This document shows positions 34,139 to 45,237 of a stretch of DNA of 64,000 bases, piece by piece. The translations under genes and the position numbers were made by a program. The notes below the pieces were generated by a model. That model had not been told where the DNA came from. It was given only the letters and a program-made list of their open reading frames with translations, and ran no database searches. How positions within the stretch are numbered: position 1 is the first letter of the stretch; every line of letters begins with the position of its first letter. Source of the stretch: an uncultured Alphaproteobacteria bacterium (lineage in GTDB: Bacteria; Pseudomonadota; Alphaproteobacteria; Rs-D84); assembly GCA_947053455.1 (NCBI GenBank), contig CAMRSV010000002.1, positions 57,502 through 121,501 of the forward strand, given 5' to 3'.

Positions 34139-34246
34139 ACAAACGTTCGTTTTGATTGGGCGTTTTTAATTTTTTACACATCCCACAAATCCGGGATTTT
34201 TGCCACTGGTGTTCGGTTATATTCAAACGAACGTTTTGATTGGGCA
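34139..34246. repeat. Two diverged 23-bp direct repeats
   Basis: caaacgttcgttttgattgggcg (34140-34162) and caaacgaacgttttgattgggca (34224-34246). Confidence 0.6.
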
Positions 34247-34382
34247 TAAAAAAAAGGTTAAAAATCCCGGTAATCCGGGTCAAAAGTCGAAAATGCACGA
34301 CACTAAAGAAACGTTGGTTTTAATTGTGCACGCTATCCAACTTTGTGCGGATTATATACACAACAATATTTTTATTCAAGAT

Positions 34383-36161
34383 TTATTTTACAACAATATC
34401 ATGAAATATTTCGGCCGGAATTGTACCACCCGTTATTTTTGACGACATCGGGGTAAAATCGTCATTTCCGACCCACACACCCACAATCATATTGTTTGTT
34501 GCGCCGACAAACCACGCGTCACGGTTACCATTGCTGGTTCCAGTTTTTCCACCCAGAACATTCTTACCCGCTGCGCGTCGCCCGGTGCCGCCGGTGCGCA
34601 CAACATCGGACAACAGTTCTGTCATATACCCAACCGTATCTGCCCCCAGCACAGGTATCGGGTCGGACGGATTTCGTTCATACAGAACATTACCCATCGG
34701 GTCGGTTATTTTTGTAATGGAATATGGCCGCACCGATGCACCATCATTCCAAATAACGGCGTAAATCGTCGTCAAATCCAGCAGCGTCATTTCCGATGCA
34801 CCCAAAACCGTTGAATATTCACGGCGCAGTTTGGTGCCAACCCCCAATCGACCCGCCATATCCAATACCGCGTCAATTCCATACGTTTCGGTTAATTTTA
34901 ACGGTACGGAATTCACACTTTTTGAAAATGCAGTGGACAATTTAATGTCCCCGTAATAACGTTCGTTATAATTTTTTGGATTATAATCGCCAATTGCAAA
35001 CGGTGAATCATTTACATACGTATCCGGCGTCATACCGTTTTCCAGCGCGACCAGATACACAACAGGCTTGAACGCGCTGCCCGGTTGACGCGGGGCAATG
35101 GCGCGATTAAACTGGCTGGTTTGGTAATCGGCACCGCCGGCCATTGCGCGCACCGCGCCCGAATACGTCATGGCGACAACCGCCCCCTGATAATCACCAA
35201 CTTTTTTTGGCAAAATATTGGCAACGCGTTCCTGTAAGCCCATGTCCAGCGTGGTGTACACATACATATCGGATTCAAAGCCGCCAATACGCGAACGCAC
35301 CTCGTCCAGGACAAAGTCCGTCCAATAACGATATGCATTTGTGTCCGGGGTCGGTGTGGCAGCAGACAAAGATTGCGCCGCAATACGCGCCTGGTTTAAT
35401 GTAATATATCCCTGGCGCACCATTTCGGTTAGAACCACACGAGCGCGCGCAATGTTTTTTTCCGGATGCTGCAACGGGCTGTATGTTGTCGGCGCCTTTA
35501 GCATGGCGGCAATCTGTGCGGCCTGGGCAATGGTCATGTTATTTGCAGACGTCTGGAACATTGTGCGCGCGGCGGCGTCAATCCCGCGCATCCCCCCCAC
35601 CAGTGACACACGGTTCATGTATAAATCCAAAACCTGGTTTTTATTAAAACGATTTTCCAACCAGTATGATAAAATCAATTCCTGAATCTTGCGCGATATT
35701 GTTTTTTTTCGTGATAAGAATATGTTTTTTGCGGTCTGTTGCGTAATGGACGAACCACCCGCCGCAATACGCCCATGAATTATGTTTGACAACACCGCCC
35801 GTGTAATGCCGCGTACATCAATGGGTCCGTGTTTAAAGAAACGCTTGTCTTCAATTGCGACAATCGCCTGCCATACGTGTGGTGGCAACGTTTCAACCGA
35901 CACCGGTGTACCCATTATTCGGTTTGACGCACGAATTTCTGTTCCGTTTTTATCCAAGAATATAACCGCCGCAGGGCGCGTTTCATGCAATATTGCATCC
36001 AAAGACGGCATCTGCAGAAAAATCACCAATACATATGCCGCCACCGCAACCACACACATCAAAAACAGATTCAATAAATAAATTAGCATACGCCGCCTGA
36101 ATGATGGGGCGGGCTTTTCATCAATTTTCCTAACTGCTTCGCGACGCGGCATGGCGTGCAT
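34383..36161 (-). CDS. mrcA: Penicillin-binding protein 1A family
   Basis: EDKRFFKHGPIDVRGITRAV, GGSSITQQTAKN, AIAPRQPGSAFKP, GGKTGTSNGNRDAWFVG. Confidence 0.92.
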   Translation of the reverse strand: MHAMPRREAVRKIDEKPAPSFRRRMLIYLLNLFLMCVVAVAAYVLVIFLQMPSLDAILHETRPAAVIFLDKNGTEIRASNRIMGTPVSVETLPPHVWQAIVAIEDKRFFKHGPIDVRGITRAVLSNIIHGRIAAGGSSITQQTAKNIFLSRKKTISRKIQELILSYWLENRFNKNQVLDLYMNRVSLVGGMRGIDAAARTMFQTSANNMTIAQAAQIAAMLKAPTTYSPLQHPEKNIARARVVLTEMVRQGYITLNQARIAAQSLSAATPTPDTNAYRYWTDFVLDEVRSRIGGFESDMYVYTTLDMGLQERVANILPKKVGDYQGAVVAMTYSGAVRAMAGGADYQTSQFNRAIAPRQPGSAFKPVVYLVALENGMTPDTYVNDSPFAIGDYNPKNYNERYYGDIKLSTAFSKSVNSVPLKLTETYGIDAVLDMAGRLGVGTKLRREYSTVLGASEMTLLDLTTIYAVIWNDGASVRPYSITKITDPMGNVLYERNPSDPIPVLGADTVGYMTELLSDVVRTGGTGRRAAGKNVLGGKTGTSNGNRDAWFVGATNNMIVGVWVGNDDFTPMSSKITGGTIPAEIFHDIVVK

Positions 36162-36248
36162 ATCTCCTTTTGGGAAAAATTATACCACAAATAAAAACAG
36201 CCCCGCCATAAAAAAGGATATTAAAAATCCCCCATTCGGGGGATTTAA

Positions 36249-36821
36249 TTATTTGTACACAACAACCATTGCAGTTCGCAGAACACTGTCGCCAAACATA
36301 TATCCGGCCTGCATTTCCGCCGCGATTGTATCGGGTTCTGGTTTTGCATCCACATCCGATGGTATCGGCATTATTTGAATCGCATTATGAAACTGCGGAT
36401 TTAATTTTTCCCCGACCGTACCAATACGCGTAATTCCAATCTGGGCAAAGACAGATTCCAGCGCACGCGCCATAGATTTTATTCCATCGTCATCGGGACT
36501 GTGCTTCAATGCGGCATCCACTGCGTCCATAACCGGCAATATTTTTCCCGCAATCGACATTGCACGCGTGCGCGCCATGCTTTCCGCATCAATTGCCGCA
36601 CGGCGACGTGTATTTTCCAATTCGGCCGCCATGCGCAAATATTTGTCGTTTAATTCGCGAACTTGCGCAATCAGAGTTTCCACTTGATTCTCGCACTTGT
36701 CACCGTCCGCAGGATTTGCAGCATTACACTTGGCGCCAGCATTTACGTTCACATCATTATTTGCGACGCCCGCCGCATCGTCCAGTGATACTTCCTCTAC
36801 CTTTACTTCTTTTTCTTCCAT
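36249..36821 (-). CDS. grpE: Nucleotide exchange factor GrpE
   Basis: LRMAAELENTRRR... ILPVMDAVDAAL... HNAIQIMP... start at MEEKEVKVEE. Confidence 0.88.
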   Translation of the reverse strand: MEEKEVKVEEVSLDDAAGVANNDVNVNAGAKCNAANPADGDKCENQVETLIAQVRELNDKYLRMAAELENTRRRAAIDAESMARTRAMSIAGKILPVMDAVDAALKHSPDDDGIKSMARALESVFAQIGITRIGTVGEKLNPQFHNAIQIMPIPSDVDAKPEPDTIAAEMQAGYMFGDSVLRTAMVVVYK

Positions 36822-36885
36822 GATATTACCTATCTCAAAACTTTGTGGGGGCGGCGGATTTGCCCCCGACGCCACCACTATATAA

Positions 36886-37590
36886 TTATTTCATACTGGT
36901 TATTATAGGTATGAAATCATCCGGCGTCAAGGATGCGCCGCCAACCAACACGCCGTCAACGTTCGCAATGGACATAATTTGCGCCGCATTCGCCCCCTTT
37001 ACACTTGCACCATAGAGCACCGGTGTACCGCCCCGCCCCATGGATTCCAATGTTTTCGCAATTAGTGTATGTGCCTGTGCAATTTCGGCGTCCGTCGGTG
37101 TTAGTCCCGCCCCAATCGCCCAGCGCGGTTCATACGCAATTATAACATCAGTTTCCGGCATATCCGGCACAGATTCACGCACACCCGATTCAATGATGGC
37201 CATAGTTTTGCCGGCCTGTTTTTCTTCCATTGTTTCACCGACACAAATAATCGGTGTCAGGCCATGCGTCAATGCGGCGGCCGCCTTTTCGCGTACAATG
37301 TCATTTGTTTCATTATGATACATGCGTCGTTCACTGTGCCCAACAATTACATACTTTGCCCCGGCATCGCGCAGCATTTGTGCAGACACTTCGCCGGTAT
37401 AAGCGCCTTTTTCATGTGAACTTACATCCTGTGCCCCCAGCGCCACTGTTGAATCAATTGGTTGAATCATTGTAAACGGCACACACAACACAACGCGGTT
37501 ATTTGTTTCCACCACCCCCAGTGCCGCAACCATTTCCGACAATGCTGCACGACTGCCGTTCATTTTCCAGTTTCCTGCAATTATTTTCAT
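36886..37590 (-). CDS. tpiA: Triose-phosphate isomerase
   Basis: IIAGNWKMNG, VIVGHSERR, AYEPRWAIGAGLTPT, LYGASVKGANA. Confidence 0.95.
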   Translation of the reverse strand: MKIIAGNWKMNGSRAALSEMVAALGVVETNNRVVLCVPFTMIQPIDSTVALGAQDVSSHEKGAYTGEVSAQMLRDAGAKYVIVGHSERRMYHNETNDIVREKAAAALTHGLTPIICVGETMEEKQAGKTMAIIESGVRESVPDMPETDVIIAYEPRWAIGAGLTPTDAEIAQAHTLIAKTLESMGRGGTPVLYGASVKGANAAQIMSIANVDGVLVGGASLTPDDFIPIITSMK

Positions 37591-37657
37591 ATTTTTTCCC
37601 CTTTTTTAATTGATTTGTATTACATCGTTTTGCTATGGTAGCGCAAAAGGGGATCAA

Positions 37658-39073
37658 ATGCTAGAATATTTACGCAATGCGGCGGAAAAACCGCTGGCAA
37701 AAATTTTAATTGGAATTTTGGCCTTTTCTTTCGTGGGCTGGGGGGTTGCCGAATATATTTTCGGCGGCGGAATGCAGAATGCAAACACCTTGGCACGCGT
37801 CGGGGGCGAGGCCGTTACAATGCAGCAATTTAATATGGAAAAATCACGTGTAATGTCAAACATGACACGCGAACAGCAACGTGCCGTATATGCCGACCCG
37901 GCCGCCACAATGGCATTTTCAGATGCAATTATGTCGACACTGGTCACACAGCAAATGGCAAATTCACGCGCCACCGATTTAGGATTTGTTGTATCCGATG
38001 CGCGCATCGCACGCGAAATCCGCGAATTTCCAGAATTTCAAATGAACGGACAGTTTTCAACCGCAATGTTTGACGCGGTGTTGGCACATTCCGGATATAC
38101 AGAGGCGGACTTTGCAAACATCCTACGCGGACAGATTTTGCGTTCAATGACACTGGGGTCAATGTCAATTCCGCTGCCGGTTACGGGTTTTGCGGCGGAT
38201 GCCATGTATAACGCCCGCCATGGCATGCGTGACATTGAATATGCAACGGTAAAATTTTCAGATTTCAAGGCCGGCACACCCACCGATGCCCAGCTGCGTG
38301 AATTTTACAATCAAAACCCACATATGATTCCCGAAATGCGCAGCGTATCTTATGTACTGATTCCGGCCGACATGTCCAAGCCGGATTCATACGATGCGGC
38401 ATATAAAACCGCACAAAGTGTCGAAGATGATATTATCGGCGGCGAGCCTTTATCAAAAGCGGCATCAACGCACAAGGCGAGATTCAAATCATTTAAGGCG
38501 TTTGACGCGGCACATCGCCCAGCAGACGAATTGATGACTGACGCAATTGTCGCCAAAATATTTTCCATGGACGAAGGGATTGAATCCGAACTAATCGAAA
38601 CATCCAAGGGTTTTGTAATCATCCGTGTCGACACAATTACGCCCGCACACAATGCCGAATTTGATGCGGTAAAAAAGAATCTGGTGGCGGATTGGACGCG
38701 CGATGCACGCCGCAAGCAGGCATATGTAAAAGCGAATGAATTGCTTGTTGATTTGAACAAGGATGGAAAACTGTCCGGCAAAAAATCGGCAACCGTTTCG
38801 CGTACATCAGGTGCACCCGCGGCAGTACTGGTTTCAGCGTTCAGCAGCCCGGTTGGTACAAATGCAATAATACCGGATGTGGATGCGTTTTATGTCATAT
38901 CGGTAAAATCTGAAAAGGCGCCAAAAATTGATACAAAAAATATGGCGAATATTAAGAACGAACTTCAGAACATGTCAATCCGCATGCTGATGGATGATTA
39001 TAATTCATTCCTGATGCGGACATACCCGATAAAAATAAATTCCAAGGTATACAAACGCTTCTTTAACCAATAA
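37658..39073 (+). CDS. PpiD/SurA-like periplasmic folding factor
   Basis: MLEYLRNAAEKPLAKILIGILAFSFVGWGVAEYIFGGG N-terminal anchor; SurA_N-like region. Confidence 0.8.
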   Translation: MLEYLRNAAEKPLAKILIGILAFSFVGWGVAEYIFGGGMQNANTLARVGGEAVTMQQFNMEKSRVMSNMTREQQRAVYADPAATMAFSDAIMSTLVTQQMANSRATDLGFVVSDARIAREIREFPEFQMNGQFSTAMFDAVLAHSGYTEADFANILRGQILRSMTLGSMSIPLPVTGFAADAMYNARHGMRDIEYATVKFSDFKAGTPTDAQLREFYNQNPHMIPEMRSVSYVLIPADMSKPDSYDAAYKTAQSVEDDIIGGEPLSKAASTHKARFKSFKAFDAAHRPADELMTDAIVAKIFSMDEGIESELIETSKGFVIIRVDTITPAHNAEFDAVKKNLVADWTRDARRKQAYVKANELLVDLNKDGKLSGKKSATVSRTSGAPAAVLVSAFSSPVGTNAIIPDVDAFYVISVKSEKAPKIDTKNMANIKNELQNMSIRMLMDDYNSFLMRTYPIKINSKVYKRFFNQ

Positions 39074-39154
39074 AAGGCGCCCCGATATGGGGCGTTTTCT
39101 TTATCCTATATTCTTATTGAATATTTACAATATTTTGACTAAATTTCATTATAT

Positions 39155-41209
39155 ATGAAAAAAGAACTTTTTGATTTTCTTATAACCGATTTGCAGTTTA
39201 TCAAGGGTGTGGGGCCGGTACTCGCCGCACGCTTTGACGATGTTCTGGGCGGACGACGTGTGATTGATTTTCTAATGCACCGGCCATCGTATGTTCGCGC
39301 ACGTGATGTCACCGAATGTATTAAAGATGCAACACCTGGCGATGTGGTGACGGTACCGCTGCTGGTAAAATCGCACCGTTCGGGGCGCGTATTTCGTGGG
39401 CGCCGTATTCCAACCCAGATTGTATGTAATGACAAAATGGGAAATGCCGTCACGGTTCAGTTTTTTAATGCAAATTTTCTGGATTACTGGTTGAAGAAAC
39501 TGCCCGTCGGGCAATGGCGTATGATTAGTGGAAAACTTGAAAAATCAACCCGACCAACAATCAATCATCCAGACTTTATTGAAGAAATGCAAAACGCCGA
39601 CCGCATCCCATCAGCCCAGGCGATATACCCAGCAGGCGAAGGATTGACCCAGAAAACATTTGCGTCCGTGCGTGACCAAATTTTTGGTGCGCTGAACGAT
39701 AAAATATCCGCAGATGAAGACGCACGCTTGATTGAATTTTTTGACGCATTGCGGCATGTACATTTTGCCACATCTGATGCAGATTTGGCGCCACAATCAG
39801 AATACATGATAAAATTAGCATATTGGGAATTACTGGCGCAACAGTCGGCGATTGCAATTAGCCGGCGCAACCGCCAAAACGAAAAAAATCGCCGCATTCC
39901 GCGCACGAAAAAATATGATTTGATGGAAAAATTTAATTCCACCCTGCCCTTTGAAATGACGGTGGCGCAAACGCGAACATTGAATGAAATTTTTGACGAT
40001 ATGTCAAATGACATCCCGATGATGCGCCTGGTTCAGGGTGACGTTGGAAGTGGTAAAACAATCGTCGCCATGGCTGCCGCTGTAAAAATGGCAGAAACAG
40101 GCGGTCAAACGGCATTCTTGGCCCCGACAGACACGTTGGCACAGCAGCATTTTGCAAAGCTAAAACCAATGTGCGATAAAATCGGAATTGTATGCGATAT
40201 TTTAACCGGCCGCGACAAGGGTGCGGGGCGACGTGAAAAACTAATATCACTGCGCTCCGGACGCACACGCGTTGTTATTGGAACGCATGCCCTATTTTCA
40301 ACCGATGTCGAATACAAGGATTTGGGACTAGTTATAATTGACGAACAACACCGCTTTGGTGTTTCCCAACGCGAAGCTCTGCGCGCCAAGGGTGCAAATC
40401 CAGATATGCTGGCGCTATCAGCGACGCCGATTCCGCGGACACTATCCATGACAATATATGGCGACATGGATGTATCTATTATAAATGAAAAACCCGCGGG
40501 ACGCATTCCAATTAAAACAACAAAATTGTCCGCCACACGCATGGCTGAACTGATTGTGCGAATAAAGGCACAGATTGATAATGGTGCCAAAGTATTCTGG
40601 GTATGTCCACTGGTCGATGAAACAGAAACCACGGATATGTCTGCCGCCCAGGCGCGCTATGATGAATTAAAGAAATATTTCCAGACAGTCGGTTTGGTTC
40701 ACGGCCAAATGGATAAAAAACAGCGCGACCGCATAATGGCAGAATTTGCCGACGATAATTCAAATATGCAAATATTGGTTGCAACCACGGTTATAGAGGT
40801 TGGAATAGACGTCCCACGCGCAACGATAATCGTAATTGAAAACGCCGAACGATTTGGTCTGGCGGCGTTGCACCAACTGCGCGGGCGTGTTGGGCGTGGC
40901 AATCTGCAATCATACTGCATATTAGTCTTTGGCCGCAACGCCAGCGAAGACGGTCTAAAACGTCTGGAAATACTATGCGAGACGAACGACGGATTCGTCA
41001 TTGCAGAACAAGACTTGATGATGCGCGGCACGGGGGAACTGCTGGGGACACGGCAAAGCGGCTGGATAAACTATCACTTTGTAAATTACCGCGAACACCG
41101 CGATTTATTCCGCTTGGCGACAAATGCAGCGCGCGAAATGGAAACCCCCGACGCGTGGACGCGTGACCTGATGTATATTTTTGACCGTGGTGCTACAATC
41201 AATGCATAA
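39155..41209 (+). CDS. recG: ATP-dependent DNA helicase RecG
   Basis: LVQGDVGSGKTIVAMAAA, IIDEQHRFGV, ALSATPIPRTLSMTIYGDMDVSII, GRVGRG. Confidence 0.95.
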   Translation: MKKELFDFLITDLQFIKGVGPVLAARFDDVLGGRRVIDFLMHRPSYVRARDVTECIKDATPGDVVTVPLLVKSHRSGRVFRGRRIPTQIVCNDKMGNAVTVQFFNANFLDYWLKKLPVGQWRMISGKLEKSTRPTINHPDFIEEMQNADRIPSAQAIYPAGEGLTQKTFASVRDQIFGALNDKISADEDARLIEFFDALRHVHFATSDADLAPQSEYMIKLAYWELLAQQSAIAISRRNRQNEKNRRIPRTKKYDLMEKFNSTLPFEMTVAQTRTLNEIFDDMSNDIPMMRLVQGDVGSGKTIVAMAAAVKMAETGGQTAFLAPTDTLAQQHFAKLKPMCDKIGIVCDILTGRDKGAGRREKLISLRSGRTRVVIGTHALFSTDVEYKDLGLVIIDEQHRFGVSQREALRAKGANPDMLALSATPIPRTLSMTIYGDMDVSIINEKPAGRIPIKTTKLSATRMAELIVRIKAQIDNGAKVFWVCPLVDETETTDMSAAQARYDELKKYFQTVGLVHGQMDKKQRDRIMAEFADDNSNMQILVATTVIEVGIDVPRATIIVIENAERFGLAALHQLRGRVGRGNLQSYCILVFGRNASEDGLKRLEILCETNDGFVIAEQDLMMRGTGELLGTRQSGWINYHFVNYREHRDLFRLATNAAREMETPDAWTRDLMYIFDRGATINA

Positions 41210-42497
41210 AATAATTGCGTTCTTTATGATGATATTGTTCGCCGCAAATGCAGGCGCCGCATCATTGATAAATGATACCGAAACAGAACGCGTTATCGGT
41301 GAGCTTATTGCGCCATTGGGGCGGGCGGCTAATATCCCGCAATCACGCCTAAAAATAAACATCATAAACGACGATGATTTTAATGCGTTCGTAATGGGCG
41401 GCGAGGATGTGTACCTTTATACCGGATTGCTAAAAAACATAAAATCGCCCGATGCATTGCAGGCGGTGGTCGCCCATGAACTGGGGCATACACTGGGCGG
41501 ACACATGGCACAAATGTCTGCACGAATGAACGCGGAACTAAAACGCACGATGCTGATTCAGGCGCTGGGAATTGGCCTTATGGTGGCGGGCGGCAACCCG
41601 TCACTGGGTGCTGGTGTTTTGGCGGGTTCCAGCGGCATTGCACAGCAATCAATGCTGTCATTTTCACGCGACGAAGAAAGAATTGCGGACAACATGGGAC
41701 TAGATTTAATGGTTCGCGCGGGACAAAACCCAAACGGATTTATTGATGTATTTTTACAAATGCGTGAAATGACGGGCGCGGCAGAATCACGTATAAACCC
41801 AAACAGAATAAACCATCCGTTGACGAATGAAAGATTAAAGAATGTTCGCGAACAAATTGCTGTATTAAAAAACGTACAAATACCGGACAAAAAAACAGAT
41901 GCATCGCGTCGTGAAAAATATGATTTGGTTCGTGCAAAACTTATTGGGTACCTAGACCCGCCGGAAAGGGTAAAAACAATTTACCCAAATTCCGACAAAT
42001 CAAATCCGGCACTGTACGCACGCGCAATTGCAAACATGCGCGGCGGAAATCTGGATGCCGCACGAATGGGGACAAAAACATTAATATCACGCGCACCCGA
42101 CAATCCGTATTTTTATGAACTGTTGGGGGATATTGAATACCAATTTGGTCATTATGACGACAGTATTGACGCATATGATAAATCATTGGTTCTGGCCGGC
42201 GATGCACCGCAAATTCAAACCGCTGCGGCACTGGTTCTGGCGGAACGTAACAAACCCGGCGACCGGACGCGTGCATTAGATTTATGCCGACGCGCAACAT
42301 TATCTGCACCGGCACCTCTTACCTATTGGGTGATGGCGCGCGCATTTGATGATGGGCGCGCGGACTGGGCACGGGCAGAGTACTATAAAATGCTGGGGGA
42401 TGATAAAAATGCAAAAAAATATGCACGACGCGCACAAAAGACACTAAAAAAAGACAGTCCTGAATATATTAAATCCGGAGACATTTTACATAAATAA
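41202..42497 (+). CDS. M48 family metallopeptidase with TPR region (BepA-like)
   Basis: VVAHELGHTLGGHMAQ HExxH; start overlaps the recG stop. Confidence 0.85.
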   Translation: MHKIIAFFMMILFAANAGAASLINDTETERVIGELIAPLGRAANIPQSRLKINIINDDDFNAFVMGGEDVYLYTGLLKNIKSPDALQAVVAHELGHTLGGHMAQMSARMNAELKRTMLIQALGIGLMVAGGNPSLGAGVLAGSSGIAQQSMLSFSRDEERIADNMGLDLMVRAGQNPNGFIDVFLQMREMTGAAESRINPNRINHPLTNERLKNVREQIAVLKNVQIPDKKTDASRREKYDLVRAKLIGYLDPPERVKTIYPNSDKSNPALYARAIANMRGGNLDAARMGTKTLISRAPDNPYFYELLGDIEYQFGHYDDSIDAYDKSLVLAGDAPQIQTAAALVLAERNKPGDRTRALDLCRRATLSAPAPLTYWVMARAFDDGRADWARAEYYKMLGDDKNAKKYARRAQKTLKKDSPEYIKSGDILHK

Positions 42498-42524
42498 AAA
42501 TCCCGCATTTGCGGGATTTATTTA

Positions 42525-42677
42525 TTATCTGCAACCGCCAGTCGCATTACCGATAATTTTGGAGATAGAAATATCCTTGTGCAGCAAGAAATCATATTCG
42601 CAGTTACCGGATTTATACGAACCAGTGCAGGCAGCCAAAGTCATAACGGCAAACAAAGCCAACATTACTTTTTTCAT
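42525..42677 (-). CDS. Small lipoprotein (50 aa, absent from the ORF track)
   Basis: Manual translation MKKVMLALFAVMTLAACTGSYKSGNCEYDFLLHKDISISKIIGNATGGCR*; lipobox LAAC; AGGAG-like RBS upstream. Confidence 0.75.
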   Translation of the reverse strand: MKKVMLALFAVMTLAACTGSYKSGNCEYDFLLHKDISISKIIGNATGGCR

Positions 42678-42741
42678 TTTTTCTCCTTTTTGTTAAAAAG
42701 CATGTTGGTATTATATAGGAAATCATTCGGATTGGCAAGAT

Positions 42742-43155
42742 TTATATAACATTTTTTGCCCAGTGAACCCGCCACCCACATACAATAATCACATCAAATC
42801 GCGCACTGCCACGCCATTGCCGTTTCATCAAGTACGTTTCCGCAGCACATCGCAAACGCGCCGCCTGATGTGTGGTAATAGCTTTCCAGCCGGCATCTAA
42901 CGTCGGGCGACTTTTGACCTCTATGAAAACGATTGCGTTACCACGGCGCGCAATTATATCTATTTCGGCGCGGTTCGTATTTTTTCCGGTGACATACCGA
43001 TTACACAAAATTTTATACCCACGAAACCGCAAAAACATACGCGCAATAAATTCTGCACGCAACCCCGTTTTATAGGAATTAAAATCAGAACGCATACGGT
43101 TTTGCCTTGAAATTCTCGCGGGCGGCGTTGATATTTTTCGCCTCGTCCGCGGCAC
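42742..43155 (-). CDS. YraN/UPF0102 family nuclease-like protein
   Basis: GLRAEFIARMFLRFRGYKIL...AEIDIIARRGNAIVFIEVKSR. Confidence 0.85.
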   Translation of the reverse strand: MPRTRRKISTPPARISRQNRMRSDFNSYKTGLRAEFIARMFLRFRGYKILCNRYVTGKNTNRAEIDIIARRGNAIVFIEVKSRPTLDAGWKAITTHQAARLRCAAETYLMKRQWRGSARFDVIIVCGWRVHWAKNVI

Positions 43156-43858
43156 GGCGGCCGTTATCGGTCAAATCAAGTGCACCGTAATATGCCGTCA
43201 TCATTGGATCGTAGGCATTACTGGTTGAAACCCATTTGTCCGACCCCGAATTTGGCGCGCCGTATTTATCCAGTACATTTTGCCAGAATGCAAGTATCTT
43301 TTTCTGACGCTGGTTTTCAAATTTTTCCGCGTCCCCTTCCAGTTCATTGACGTCATTGTTATATACAACACGCCATACCTGATTATCGGTCGCATTGCTG
43401 GTAAAGTAGACAGTTATTGTTTCGCCTGTGCTTTTGCGCACCAGATGCAATTCAGACGCATACAGCAATCCACGACTGCGCGCCAATGTATTTATACATT
43501 TTTCCAATTCGGATGGAACAAAAATATTCTGTTGCCGGCACTCGTAATCCAGATTGTATTTCCAATCCTTTTGGATCGTATAAACAATGCTGTTTTTTTC
43601 TCGCGGCGAATACAGACCGCCGCCATTGAAAAACAAGGTTTGAACATCTTCGAACGGCATCCCGAGCATAATGCCCGCAATATCAAACGAACCGACACCC
43701 GCGACACCTGCACCTTCATTTATCATAACGCCCGTCGATGTGACATCTACATCACCGCTGTCAACAATGGCAAAATTATTAAAGTCAAATGGGTCATCAT
43801 CCGCATATACAGGAAACGCAAGAAACGCCGCCAAAGAAAGTAATATTATTTTTTTCAT
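43085..43858 (-). CDS. Secreted hypothetical protein
   Basis: Signal peptide MKKIILLSLAAFLAFPVYADDDP. Confidence 0.65.
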   Translation of the reverse strand: MKKIILLSLAAFLAFPVYADDDPFDFNNFAIVDSGDVDVTSTGVMINEGAGVAGVGSFDIAGIMLGMPFEDVQTLFFNGGGLYSPREKNSIVYTIQKDWKYNLDYECRQQNIFVPSELEKCINTLARSRGLLYASELHLVRKSTGETITVYFTSNATDNQVWRVVYNNDVNELEGDAEKFENQRQKKILAFWQNVLDKYGAPNSGSDKWVSTSNAYDPMMTAYYGALDLTDNGRRAADEAKNINAARENFKAKPYAF

Positions 43859-43870
43859 TATCGCCGCCCC

Positions 43871-44509
43871 TTATTGCACAATTGCATCATCAACCCTGAA
43901 ACGAAAAACCGCCGCCGGATCCCCGCCCGCTTCCAAGTAGCGTCCGACATCCATATCACGCCGAACGCCCGGCGCATCTATAACATTGAGAAAAATGCGC
44001 CCACGCGTAATTTCCGGCAATACATCAAAATTATTTGACGCGCGCCATGTCTTCAATTCATATTCCACAATCCAGTAATCACTGTTGTCATCTAGTTTAT
44101 AAATTTCATCAAAAACACGGACGGTACGCAATCCCTTATTATCGGCAATTTCTTGAATTACTTCAGCCTCTGTATCCGTCCACTTGTCAAAGACAGCCCG
44201 CGATGACATTCGGCGTAATGCGGTTTGCCCCGCCACGCGGCGCGCAATGTCTTCGGTATCTGGGTTTGCATAAAAATATTCAACAACATACTTTTTTATC
44301 AGCATGTCGCGTATTGTCGAATTCCCCAATTCGGCGTAACTCTGCGGTGCACCGGGACGCATAGCAGACTGATTGTTAACCTGGAAAAAATATGGTTCGA
44401 CCGTTTGCTTTTGCGCCGCGTCATATATTGCCCCCGTCAAGAACATGGCCGCAAACATCAGACCAATCAACACAATTCCCAAAAAAAGCGTCACCAGTTT
44501 TTTCATCAA
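43871..44509 (-). CDS. VirB8-like bitopic inner-membrane protein (1)
   Basis: Short cytoplasmic end, one TM, about 180-aa periplasmic NTF2-like-looking domain; overlaps the upstream paralogue. Confidence 0.45.
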   Translation of the reverse strand: MMKKLVTLFLGIVLIGLMFAAMFLTGAIYDAAQKQTVEPYFFQVNNQSAMRPGAPQSYAELGNSTIRDMLIKKYVVEYFYANPDTEDIARRVAGQTALRRMSSRAVFDKWTDTEAEVIQEIADNKGLRTVRVFDEIYKLDDNSDYWIVEYELKTWRASNNFDVLPEITRGRIFLNVIDAPGVRRDMDVGRYLEAGGDPAAVFRFRVDDAIVQ

Positions 44510-45201
44510 CTTATCTTGTATGCATTAAAATCCGCAATGTAAAAGCCCATATATTGTGGATAAGATTTGATATTCCGTGCCACCTTGGCAAATGCAATAA
44601 TATTTATCGGCGCAGAAACATTTGACCGCACACTGACATTTATGCGCCATGTGCCACCATCTTCACCGATACTGCCGAATGGCGATATATCAATTGTATC
44701 AGCATCAACAACCCACTTTTCCCCATTGGCTGCCCGCAACTGATAGTCCGGCACAATGTCATATATAAATCGCGAAAATATATCTTCGCCGGTTGCACAA
44801 TATATCGCACATGATTTGTCGCCATATGGTACATCACGCCGACTGTCACATTCCTTTGTCCGGTCGCATGTCAGCCACAAAGACTCGTTTTGCGCCGAAT
44901 TAGCAGATATTGAAAACCAATTCTGGACAAAATGTACAATGGCCGCCTCCTGTAAAGCGCGAGTCGCGGCCAGCGTCTTTTGCCCATGGTCATGCCCAAC
45001 CAATTGCCATTGGCCAGTATAACTGTTCACCGAAACCAAAAACGGGTGCACACGGCCAGAACGTGCGACCCACAGTAACATACCGCACACAAATACAATC
45101 AATAAAAACGCCACCATTGCGCCAATTGCCATCACGCGGGCAATGGCCGTCGGCCTGCCCGCGGGAAACGCCGGTGTTTCAAAATCGTCTGGATAATTCA
45201 A
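44506..45201 (-). CDS. VirB8-like bitopic inner-membrane protein (2)
   Basis: Cytoplasmic tail, one TM, periplasmic domain with VHPFLVSVNSYTGQWQ reminiscent of VirB8; 4-bp overlap with next gene. Confidence 0.5.
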   Translation of the reverse strand: MNYPDDFETPAFPAGRPTAIARVMAIGAMVAFLLIVFVCGMLLWVARSGRVHPFLVSVNSYTGQWQLVGHDHGQKTLAATRALQEAAIVHFVQNWFSISANSAQNESLWLTCDRTKECDSRRDVPYGDKSCAIYCATGEDIFSRFIYDIVPDYQLRAANGEKWVVDADTIDISPFGSIGEDGGTWRINVSVRSNVSAPINIIAFAKVARNIKSYPQYMGFYIADFNAYKIS

Positions 45202-45237
45202 TTATTCCCCCGATTACGTATAGAACAAAAACCGTTC

